Shown: piece after piece, positions 25,741 to 32,685 of the stretch
How the letters are laid out: every line of letters starts with the position of its first letter
Numbering within the stretch: the first letter of the stretch is position 1
Assembly (NCBI GenBank): GCA_028280805.1
Contig: JANQLB010000107.1
Span: 1 to 33,532, forward strand
Source of the DNA: Tissierellales bacterium
Lineage (GTDB): Bacteria; Bacillota; Clostridia; Tissierellales; VENL01
Reading direction: 5' to 3'
DNA: 33,532 nucleotides
Translations under genes and position numbers: made by a program
The notes under the pieces: generated by a model
The model's database searches: none
Told to the model about the DNA's origin: nothing
What the model saw: the letters and a program-made list of their open reading frames with translations, nothing else

Positions 25741-28098
25741 TTACCTTATAGGACAAACTCCTGTAGCACATTCTTCGGTAGAAATATCAAAATCAGTTTC
25801 TTCCTTTTCATATTTACTTAATAAAGAAGGTATAAATGGTTTCATTTCTCTTACTCTTTTCTCATATTCTTCTTCATTAATAGATTCATAAGGCAGCAAC
25901 TTGTAAAAATTGTCATCTAAGGATAAGAAAGACAATGCAACAATGTCATCCCAATTTTCCCAAACCCATTCTTCTACTGCATCCCATTCATCATTTCTTA
26001 CATGGATTGTTATTGAGCAGTTATGGTCAACATAATTATCCATAAACATTTTATAGTTTTCAAGCTGCTGGATAGCAGATACCTCATACTTAGTAATACC
26101 CTGTGGTGCTTTAACAGGAAATTCTATCACCTTTGTTACACAGTTATTCCATTCCTGTCCTACTTCAGGAAATACTGGATAATCCAGTTCTTCACATACC
26201 TTTACTAATGGATCATCACTGCTTATTCTAATTCTCCTGATAAAATATGGAGAGTGAGAGTAGTGTACTCCGCTTGAAACAGTAGGTAATTGACTTAGAG
26301 TCCCTTCCGGCTTAACTGTAGTAACCAAAATAGGTTCTACATCTCCAATTTCTCTAGCATAATCATTTACTGCTTTTTTTGCTACTTGTCTTAATTTTCT
26401 TAGCAGCTTCACTTGTTCATCTTTGCTGATTTTTGTGACATTAACCATGTCCTGCCATCCAGTAAGTGAGCATCCTAATAGTTTATCTCTTTGTTGTATA
26501 GAATCCCATGAAGGTAACTCTAATTCAACACATGTCATACGATAGCCTGCCCTAGCCGATAACCTTTGTGCTTCAAACAATCCATCTAAATCCAGTGAAC
26601 CATCTTCCTCAACAAAAGCATATACATTTATTGTTGTTAAATTGCATAGACCTTTATCGTCAAGAAGAATTTCTCCACATGGATTTACACCATTCATATT
26701 TGTTCTTCTTTTCCTACCTGCAACCTCATTTACCCATCCCGGCTCACCTGAATATCTCATCTGTTTAAGATGCCAATGAAGTTTTTCTCTAGAAGGTTTA
26801 CTTCTATAGTATATAGAATTGTTACTCATTTGTCTGTGGGCAATATCCTTATCAACAATCCATTGACCATCTATTTGTTTATAAAGAGTAGTTTTAGCTT
26901 CTATACATTCTTCATCATCTGAATCAATCAAAACAATTTCAGCAGTTCTCCGTACTCCTCCTACCACAACATTTTGCCCAATTATATTAGCAATATCCAA
27001 GCAATCTATAGGATTTAATTTAAATCTTCTTTTATTTTTAATAAGACCACTCTTTTTTAAAACTTTATCAATCTTATGAAACATATTCTTTAAGCTGGAA
27101 TGTCCACTAGCTGTTCCACCAAAGGTTTTTAACTTCTCCCCTTTAGGTCTTACATGGTCATAATTTATGATTATCGTTTTTATGTTTCTATATTCATTAC
27201 TATGGATAATATTAAAAAATGAATGTAAGGATTGTACCCAGCCTTCCTTACTGTCTCCTACAGTTATTTTTACAGTATTATTGTGTTTAAACTCTATACT
27301 TGTATTATCTTCTCTTTCGGCTGGAATAATCGGACTATAGTCTTCATGAATAACATTATAATCTGTTCTTATCTTTGGTATCTTTTCAACATCATCCTTT
27401 AATATCCTTACTCCAACTCCTGAGCCTACCATAAGTAAATAGAATAAGTCTCTAAAAGCGTCTATACTATCAATAATCTCAAAGGCACAGTTGTAATTTG
27501 CCATAGGATAGTGTAGTGCTACATCAGTATTTCCCACCCAGAAAGTTCTACCAGAAAGAAATTGTTTAAGATTGTAAACATTATCATATAGTTTTTCTGC
27601 TTCTTCCTTTGTTGTAGGAACTAAAGTAGTATTATACTCTACAGCTCTTCTTACTGTCTCCCACCAGTATTCTCTCCTTCTCTCCTGTGGAAGCCATCTT
27701 GAATATGTTCTATAGTAGACAAAATTACCTAACTGTTTCATTGGTGTCTGTTTATGCTTATACTTGCTTACAAATTCTTCAGATAGAATTCTACCATCTA
27801 TTCTCTTATTTCTTGCATCTCTTGTCTTATCTCTTTCGTATCTATAAAGAATATATTTCTTTGCGGCATCCTTTCTACTGCTTGACATCAATAAATCTTC
27901 AACTATATCTTGTATTTCCTCAACTTTAATGAAGCCTACTTTACCTAAAATCATTTTTTCAATTTCTTTTGCAATTTCATTACTTAATTCTAAATCAATA
28001 CCTTCTTTAGTTTCAGCCATAGCTTTATGAATAGCATTAATTATTTTTGATACTTCAAAATCAACTAAGCTCCCGTTTCGTTTAGCAACCTTAGTCAT
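25741..28098 (-). CDS. nrdJ: Adenosylcobalamin-dependent ribonucleotide reductase (class II)
   Basis: A 785-residue class II reductase that makes deoxyribonucleotides with a vitamin B12 coenzyme radical and without oxygen. An ATP-cone (1-95) forms the allosteric N-terminus. The active site has Cys204 (NYNCAFEI), the thiyl-radical Cys474 and Glu476 in NPCGEI, and Cys485 eleven residues on. These match Cys119, Cys408 and Cys419 of the monomeric Lactobacillus leichmannii RTPR. The tail ends with Cys777 and Cys782, the pair that passes electrons from thioredoxin, as Cys731/Cys736 do in RTPR. The length suits a monomeric RTPR. AGGAGG precedes the ATG. The promoter carries two NrdR boxes. Confidence 0.95.
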   Translation of the reverse strand: MTKVAKRNGSLVDFEVSKIINAIHKAMAETKEGIDLELSNEIAKEIEKMILGKVGFIKVEEIQDIVEDLLMSSSRKDAAKKYILYRYERDKTRDARNKRIDGRILSEEFVSKYKHKQTPMKQLGNFVYYRTYSRWLPQERRREYWWETVRRAVEYNTTLVPTTKEEAEKLYDNVYNLKQFLSGRTFWVGNTDVALHYPMANYNCAFEIIDSIDAFRDLFYLLMVGSGVGVRILKDDVEKIPKIRTDYNVIHEDYSPIIPAEREDNTSIEFKHNNTVKITVGDSKEGWVQSLHSFFNIIHSNEYRNIKTIIINYDHVRPKGEKLKTFGGTASGHSSLKNMFHKIDKVLKKSGLIKNKRRFKLNPIDCLDIANIIGQNVVVGGVRRTAEIVLIDSDDEECIEAKTTLYKQIDGQWIVDKDIAHRQMSNNSIYYRSKPSREKLHWHLKQMRYSGEPGWVNEVAGRKRRTNMNGVNPCGEILLDDKGLCNLTTINVYAFVEEDGSLDLDGLFEAQRLSARAGYRMTCVELELPSWDSIQQRDKLLGCSLTGWQDMVNVTKISKDEQVKLLRKLRQVAKKAVNDYAREIGDVEPILVTTVKPEGTLSQLPTVSSGVHYSHSPYFIRRIRISSDDPLVKVCEELDYPVFPEVGQEWNNCVTKVIEFPVKAPQGITKYEVSAIQQLENYKMFMDNYVDHNCSITIHVRNDEWDAVEEWVWENWDDIVALSFLSLDDNFYKLLPYESINEEEYEKRVREMKPFIPSLLSKYEKEETDFDISTEECATGVCPIR

Positions 28099-28112
28099 AG
28101 AGTTCCTCCTTT

Positions 28113-28128
28113 ATACGATATATAGTAT
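28113..28128 (-). promoter_or_regulatory. NrdR box 2 (nrdJ)
   Basis: On the minus strand ATACTATATATCGTAT matches the NrdR-box consensus ACACWATATWTWGTGT at 13 of 16 positions. It lies downstream of the -10 and exactly 32 bp, about three helical turns, from box 1. Paired boxes at this spacing are usual for NrdR control. Confidence 0.75.
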
Positions 28129-28144
28129 TCATTGTATGTATATA

Positions 28145-28160
28145 GCACTATATATTGTAG
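28145..28160 (-). promoter_or_regulatory. NrdR box 1 (nrdJ)
   Basis: Minus-strand CTACAATATATAGTGC matches the NrdR consensus at 13 of 16 positions and contains the -10 hexamer, so bound NrdR would block the polymerase. Confidence 0.8.
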
Positions 28161-28182
28161 CACTCTTTAATTCTTATGTCAA
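28154..28182 (-). promoter_or_regulatory. Promoter of nrdJ
   Basis: A perfect TTGACA (complement of 28177-28182) and TACAAT (complement of 28154-28159) are 17 bp apart. The -10 lies within NrdR box 1. Confidence 0.8.
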
Positions 28183-28260
28183 AATCCACTAATTATTTAT
28201 TTAGCACTTTTAAAAGAATTAGCTTTATATTGATACACTATTCTCAATATAGTGAAGAAA

Positions 28261-28296
28261 CAAAAAAGTACCAAAGGTAAAAAACCTATGATACTT
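28261..28296 (-). terminator. Terminator of the DUF4015 gene
   Basis: Arms 28266-28278 and 28284-28296 form a 13-bp stem with one mismatch and G-U pairs around a five-base loop. Six T residues follow directly on the minus strand (complement of 28262-28267). It starts 28 bp past the stop codon. Confidence 0.8.
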
Positions 28297-28323
28297 AAAT
28301 TAGAATTACCTATATTAAACTTT

Positions 28324-29718
28324 TTAATTTTCTGGATTATCTTGATCTGTTTCTTCTGTCTCAGAGCTTTCATTATTCTCAATAGATGAATTTTCTTCAT
28401 TGTCATTAGATTCTGTATTTATTTGATTATTCTCTTTTTCCTCCAATTCCTTTTTGTTTCTATTAATGATCGCTTGCTGATTTCTTTGGAATTGTTTTAT
28501 ATCAATATCAGTATTATAAAAAGCACCATTTGTATAAACATTTCCTGCATTCCAAAATAGCCACTCTTTTACCCCTGCATCATAAACTGCTTGAATTTGA
28601 GCCTTAACCTGTTCTGGACCATATGGTATAAAATTTGGTCCATATTGTTTTTTAAGGTATCCTGCATCAAAATCTTGAATCCATGGTCTTAATATTGCTT
28701 TATTTTTATCTTCTGTTTCAATTTTTTCCATTCTACTCACAGCACTTTTCATTGCTTGATAAACTATTTTGTAAGGGCTGGAGTTTGGATAATCAATTCC
28801 ATAATACCCTAAATTGTAATGAGAAGGATAAATCATTGGACAAAGTATATCTGTGTTTACTGCTAGTGAATCATAATTTTGACCTATACCCGAATCTCCT
28901 CTTACATTAATAATATCTCCAAAAACATCTGCTGAAACATAAGCTCCTAGAGGTTCAAGCCTTTCTCTAGCATGTTTTAAAAAGGCAGTGATAGCATCTG
29001 CTTTAGTTCTACCTTCACTGTCGCTGTAATCTATAAGACCAATATTACCGTCAGTAGGGAATCGTACATAGTCAAATTGTATCTCTTTAAAGCCCATTAA
29101 AGCTGCTTCTTCAGCAAGCTGAATAGGATATTCCCATGCATCTTTATTAAATGGATTAAGCCACGTGTTACCGCTACGATCTCTCCATACATCTCCATTC
29201 TTAGTCTTTAATACTAAATCTGGTCTTGCAGCTCCTATCCTTTTATCTTTAAATGTTACCATTCTAGCAATAGGATATATTTTATTTGCTAATAAAACCT
29301 CCATCTTTTCTGGAAAATCCTCAATAATTATATTATCGTTAACACCTATTTCTTTAGCTAAATCCACATTAGATTTATATGTTAATCTTCCACTGTCATT
29401 TTTTACATCAACAACCATTGTATTAAGTACAGTATCATTAACTAACTGTATAAGTTTATTAAATCTTTTTTCATTATTTACTGTACTGGCTGTTAAAAAA
29501 ATACCTTTAACTTCAACCTTTTCTCTATAAAATCCCCAATTTGTAGGCGGCTGAATTAAATAATCCTGTATATTTATATTCTGCTCTACTGTCATTGAAT
29601 TTGTATCTAATTGAGCCTTAGCTATGCTGAAATTTTTATCTGCAAGGTTAAAACCTATAGTTAAACTTATTAATAATAAAGCTGTTGTTCCTACTAAAGT
29701 AATTCTTTTTAATATCAT
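28324..29718 (-). CDS. Secreted DUF4015 glycoside-hydrolase-like protein
   Basis: This 464-residue protein has an N-terminal signal or anchor helix (about 6-26), then a DUF4015 domain (about 70-400) related to TIM-barrel glycoside hydrolases. Family marks are VKGIFLTAST, VVDVKNDSGRLTY, GFKEIQFDYVRFPTDG (with the Asp expected in the active site), ADVFGD and DILCPMIYPSHY, and WIQDFD. The last 60 residues are a low-complexity tail rich in Glu, Asn and Ser. The substrate is unknown; cell-wall or exopolysaccharide glycans are likely. A GTG at 29730 is part of the GAGGTG ribosome binding site, so the ATG at 29716-29718 is chosen. Confidence 0.88.
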   Translation of the reverse strand: MILKRITLVGTTALLLISLTIGFNLADKNFSIAKAQLDTNSMTVEQNINIQDYLIQPPTNWGFYREKVEVKGIFLTASTVNNEKRFNKLIQLVNDTVLNTMVVDVKNDSGRLTYKSNVDLAKEIGVNDNIIIEDFPEKMEVLLANKIYPIARMVTFKDKRIGAARPDLVLKTKNGDVWRDRSGNTWLNPFNKDAWEYPIQLAEEAALMGFKEIQFDYVRFPTDGNIGLIDYSDSEGRTKADAITAFLKHARERLEPLGAYVSADVFGDIINVRGDSGIGQNYDSLAVNTDILCPMIYPSHYNLGYYGIDYPNSSPYKIVYQAMKSAVSRMEKIETEDKNKAILRPWIQDFDAGYLKKQYGPNFIPYGPEQVKAQIQAVYDAGVKEWLFWNAGNVYTNGAFYNTDIDIKQFQRNQQAIINRNKKELEEKENNQINTESNDNEENSSIENNESSETEETDQDNPEN

Positions 29719-29812
29719 GACAATCTTCACCTCACAATTATATGTAATTAGTTCTAAATATTCTTATGTTTTTAATCTTAAAGCCTCTGCTTGTCCTATT
29801 CAAACGTAAATT

Positions 29813-29841
29813 ATTGTAGGGAAATACTGATCCCCTACAAT
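29813..29841 (-). terminator. Hairpin over the stop of the thioredoxin-fold gene
   Basis: ATTGTAGGG (29813-29821) and CCCTACAAT (29833-29841) are perfect 9-bp inverted arms with an 11-nt loop; the stop codon lies in the right arm. No strong U tract follows, so terminator function is tentative. Confidence 0.5.
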
Positions 29842-30338
29842 ATTATTTGTAATATGTCATCCAAAGTTTCATTTGCATACTCGCCTTTTCTATACTTTCT
29901 CATAGCAACAATTCTATTTGGCTGATTACTGCTTGAAAGAATGTCTTTTACTACTTTAGGGTGCTCTACTAAACTCCCTATTTCCTTAAAGTCTTTATCA
30001 AAAACTACAAATGTGGGTATTTTAAGATTTTCATCTGGAGAATACTTCTTAAAAACTTTCTCATTGCCTTCTTTGCCTACAATTGATATGGTTATTTTTT
30101 CATTTAGCTGCCTCATTTTCTCAATAACCGGTACGTTAATCATACAATCAGGACACCACATCTCAGCAAATGTAAGTATATATATCTTATTATTAATCTG
30201 TTTTATTTTTTCTATTTGCTCCGATTTAAACTTAATATCATTTAAAATTTGTAAGGTTTTTTCTTTGTAGGCATCTGTATCTTGATTTACAAATTCCTCA
30301 AAGCAAACACCTTTTTTAAAAAATTCCCTAATATCCAT
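29835..30338 (-). CDS. Thioredoxin-fold protein with WCPDC
   Basis: A 167-residue cytosolic protein of the thioredoxin superfamily (Thioredoxin_9 type). The redox site is Trp61-Cys62-Pro-Asp-Cys65 at the start of a helix, and the cis-proline segment is KIPTFVVFD. It has an N-terminal extension of about 45 residues before the fold and a helical tail, so it is longer than a classic thioredoxin (about 105). GGGGG precedes the ATG. Such proteins reduce disulfides, but the target is unknown. It lies between the DUF4015 and HIT genes on the same strand, 1.7 kb from nrdJ. Confidence 0.88.
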   Translation of the reverse strand: MDIREFFKKGVCFEEFVNQDTDAYKEKTLQILNDIKFKSEQIEKIKQINNKIYILTFAEMWCPDCMINVPVIEKMRQLNEKITISIVGKEGNEKVFKKYSPDENLKIPTFVVFDKDFKEIGSLVEHPKVVKDILSSSNQPNRIVAMRKYRKGEYANETLDDILQIIL

Positions 30339-30501
30339 AAATATACCCCCATTTTTTATTTCTTTTCACTTAAAACCCCTATGTTTTTATTACATGATAT
30401 TTTTAGATTGTTATTATAAATTATATTATATAAATACTGTAATTACAACTTGTATTAAGTGGGAATATACAAATAAACAGCAATTTTATCTACTTTTACA
30501 T

Positions 30502-30891
30502 CTATAACCTTAATGATTTCCTTAGGTTTTCTTTTTGTTTTAAATGATGTCTTATTCCTTTACCAGCAAGTGGCTCATCTTTGAATCTAGGAATAATATG
30601 CAAATGTGCATGAGGTACAGTTTGTCCTCCAACAACATAACAATTCCAACCTACATTATATCCATCAGGACTTAATTTCTCATCAATTAATTTCTTTACT
30701 TCATTAAGTAATCGGTATGTATCTAAAAACTCATCCTCTGACAAATCAAAAACAGTTTCCCTATGTTTTTTTGGCACTATCATTCCTGAACCTACAAGTA
30801 CTTTTCCAAATGTCTTAATAAACACACAATGCTCATTTACTAATATTGCTTCTTTCTCGACCTCAGGCCAACAGAACGGGCATTTTTCCAT
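30502..30891 (-). CDS. HIT-family nucleotide hydrolase
   Basis: A 129-residue histidine-triad protein. The catalytic motif is VPHAHLHIIPR with His94, His96 and His98. An N-terminal Cys4-Pro-Phe-Cys7 is shared with zinc-binding HIT members. These proteins cleave nucleotide phosphoramidates or dinucleoside polyphosphates. A GTG at 30900 is in frame but belongs to the AGGTGAG ribosome binding site, so the ATG at 30889-30891 is the start. It is the last intact core-type gene before the decayed patch to its right. Confidence 0.92.
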   Translation of the reverse strand: MEKCPFCWPEVEKEAILVNEHCVFIKTFGKVLVGSGMIVPKKHRETVFDLSEDEFLDTYRLLNEVKKLIDEKLSPDGYNVGWNCYVVGGQTVPHAHLHIIPRFKDEPLAGKGIRHHLKQKENLRKSLRL

Positions 30892-30960
30892 GACTCTCAC
30901 CTACCTTTCCATAAGATGTGGTTATAACTGCATTTATCATAAAAAATCTTTTACATAATC

Positions 30961-30987
30961 TTTCGTATTTGCGATGCCTTGGAACTG
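30961..30987 (+). repeat. Imperfect direct repeat, copy 1
   Basis: It matches 32349-32375 in the same orientation at 21 of 27 positions; both contain TTTGC, GCCTT and AACTG at identical spacing. The two copies enclose the decayed fragment and the APH-fold gene. Confidence 0.5.
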
Positions 30988-31088
30988 AAACCCAAAGGAA
31001 ATAACACCTTGGCGGTGCTTACATACAGTTAAAAGATGTGGATAGAGTGCGGAAATTAGTATTACTAATACAAATATAAAATATCATA

Positions 31089-31306
31089 CTATATCATTTG
31101 ATAGACACTTCCCATATTACTATCAATATAATTTTGAATATTGTTTAGCTCTTGCAAAGCATCATTTTCGGTTTTATAAAGTCCTAAAGTGATAGAATTC
31201 GAATGAAAAAAACAGATGGATATTTATAAGTCCCAATTATTGCAGCCTTGTTATTGCCGCCATAGTTTCGTTCAATTGAAAATTTAGTAATATACTGTTG
31301 TGTCAG
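31089..31306 (-). pseudogene. Decayed protein-coding fragment
   Basis: Two overlapping minus-strand frames each look coding but only in part. The upstream frame gives residues such as FSIERNYGGNNKAAIIGTYK and stops near 31175. The downstream frame gives ITLGLYKTENDALQELNN and ends with a stop at 31089-31091. They can be joined by one frameshift at a run of seven A/T (31206-31212). No start codon or ribosome binding site remains. I do not recognise the family. It is a remnant of perhaps 70 residues. Confidence 0.5.
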
Positions 31307-31381
31307 GCGTTATAGTTTACTTTTCCTGTCAAAATTGCTATTCTTTCAATAAATTAAAATATTAGATTATCTGTTTCACAT

Positions 31382-32302
31382 CTATTCATTTTTAAATAGT
31401 TCTTCCTTGATCCAACTGGCAATGTCAAATCTCTTGATTAAAACGCTGTAATCTTTTTCTTCTGACTCTGATATTTGAAACATTGGACCTAAAATCCTAT
31501 ACACTGAGGCATTAAGCAATAATAGATGAAAATCATGATAATTGCATTTCCTCTTATTATTCTTATAGTATTGCTCCAAATATTTGTTAATTGAACTTCT
31601 TTTAGGCTGATCTGTTCTCCATAAGTAATTCCAATAAACAAACTGTGCCACAGAATATAGTTCATTATTGATGTCTGGAGTAAAATCTATTATTGCTTTA
31701 ATCTCATTGTTTTCAACTATGAAATTGTCTGCACCTAAGTCTGAATGTATAATTTGCTTCTCAAGCCTCTGAATTTGGCTCATTTCTCTACTGAGAATAT
31801 CAATACATTCAAGCAGAATATCTTTTTGTGACGCATCAATTTGCAGCTCAATAATTCGTTTAACTGATTCTTCGCAAATATAGTTTAAGTACTTGATCCT
31901 ATCCCAATCGTTATCAATACTAAATTCAGAAATATTATACGAAACCATTTTTAGATGCTGATTATATTCATAAATAGCTTCTATTGCTTTATTTTCTAAA
32001 GATCCATTAAAGAACCGGTGTGTTTTACCATTGATGTACTCAAATAGAACTAATCCTTCAGGACTAATTAAATTTCCATATACTGTATGAATTATTTTGG
32101 GATGCTTTATACTTCCCATTTGTAAGCTGTTTTGAACACGATCATATAGAGCGATCTCATATACTTTATTCTGTAGCTTAGCTATGTATCTGCCTTCGTC
32201 AGTCACAACTACAAATGTATTTCCACTACCATAAACTGTTTTGTGAGTATCTTTAATCAGCCCAATCTGATAGTGTTTGTCAATTATCTTCTTAATGTCC
32301 AT
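31382..32302 (-). CDS. APH-fold small-molecule kinase
   Basis: This 306-residue protein has the aminoglycoside phosphotransferase/choline kinase fold. Likely ATP-site Lys42 (YIAKLQ), hinge VLFEYINGK (about 85-93), catalytic loop IIHSDLGADNF with His186, Asp188 and Asn193, and metal Asp206 in AIIDFTP. Family members phosphorylate aminoglycosides, macrolides, homoserine, choline or sugars. Nothing here fixes the substrate, and it is not a close match to a resistance enzyme I know. GAGG precedes the ATG. It stands alone between gene remnants and inside a pair of direct repeats, which suggests it was acquired. Confidence 0.85.
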   Translation of the reverse strand: MDIKKIIDKHYQIGLIKDTHKTVYGSGNTFVVVTDEGRYIAKLQNKVYEIALYDRVQNSLQMGSIKHPKIIHTVYGNLISPEGLVLFEYINGKTHRFFNGSLENKAIEAIYEYNQHLKMVSYNISEFSIDNDWDRIKYLNYICEESVKRIIELQIDASQKDILLECIDILSREMSQIQRLEKQIIHSDLGADNFIVENNEIKAIIDFTPDINNELYSVAQFVYWNYLWRTDQPKRSSINKYLEQYYKNNKRKCNYHDFHLLLLNASVYRILGPMFQISESEEKDYSVLIKRFDIASWIKEELFKNE

Positions 32303-32348
32303 TTTTATCTACCTCACTTAATTTTTAGTAAATTATGATGCCTAACGT

Positions 32349-32375
32349 TTTCATGTTTGCAACGCCTTCAAACTG
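32349..32375 (+). repeat. Imperfect direct repeat, copy 2
   Basis: Partner of 30961-30987 (21 of 27 identical). It lies about 47 bp upstream of the APH start codon on the gene's strand; TTGCAA within it could double as a weak -35. Confidence 0.5.
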
Positions 32376-32402
32376 TACTATGGTTTAATCGATTTTTTTC
32401 AT

Positions 32403-32582
32403 TTATTTCAACCGACCATTTCCTGAAAATTTCAATATATCACTCCAAAATAGATAATGAATTATTAGATTAATAAGTTGATTAAATGACCTTGCTATTT
32501 TTCCAGCTTGACCTTCTGAACTAATAAACACTATAAATATATCATGATTATCATCTGTTTCGACTGTAGCACAAACTCCTCT
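32403..32582 (-). pseudogene. Remnant of an SMI1/KNR4 (SUKH)-like gene
   Basis: An open stretch of about 59 codons lacks a start and is closed by stops at both ends (TGA at 32583-32585, TAA at 32403-32405). It encodes NHDIFIVFISSEGQAGKIA, then LIIHYLFWSDILKFSGNG. This resembles the C-terminal end of SMI1/KNR4-family proteins, in which a W-x-D-x-L-x-F-S-G type ending follows an acidic strand. Many are immunity proteins of toxin systems. Only the last third or so remains. The family call rests on remembered patterns. Confidence 0.5.
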
Positions 32583-32685
32583 TCAAAAGAACGCAAACAC
32601 CTTGTTATATGATGGATGTTATGAAGATAGATCATATGAAATCAAATTTTTCCCTTTACCATTGAATTACCTTTAGAACTTTCTA

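Larger units (their letters stand above)
30892..31381. other. Accessory gap with gene remnant and repeat
   Basis: No intact gene is present here. It holds one arm of a 27-bp imperfect direct repeat (30961-30987), a decayed coding fragment (31089-31306) and the short hairpin CACC-TTGGC-GGTG near 31007-31017. The sequence GGCGTTA stands at 31306-31312 at the 5' edge of the fragment. The rest has no recognisable motif. Confidence 0.5.
32303..32685. other. Accessory gap with gene remnant and repeat
   Basis: It holds the second direct-repeat copy (32349-32375), the sequence GCCTAAC (32340-32346) next to it, and a decayed SMI1/KNR4-like fragment (32403-32582). No intact gene, promoter or terminator is convincing. 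Confidence 0.5.

Noticed and set aside
28099..28196. Cobalamin riboswitch before nrdJ
   Set aside because: The leader is under 60 nt and has no B12-box; the NrdR boxes explain the conserved-looking sequence.
28197..28406. 69-codon minus-strand frame with a hydrophobic segment after the DUF4015 gene
   Set aside because: It overlaps the end of the DUF4015 gene in another frame, runs through that gene's terminator hairpin (28261-28296) and has no ribosome binding site.
31290..32400. True integron attC sites around the APH gene
   Set aside because: Only single 7-bp core-like motifs are present. I could not find matching partner cores and a folded stem, so this is kept as a suggestion, not a feature.
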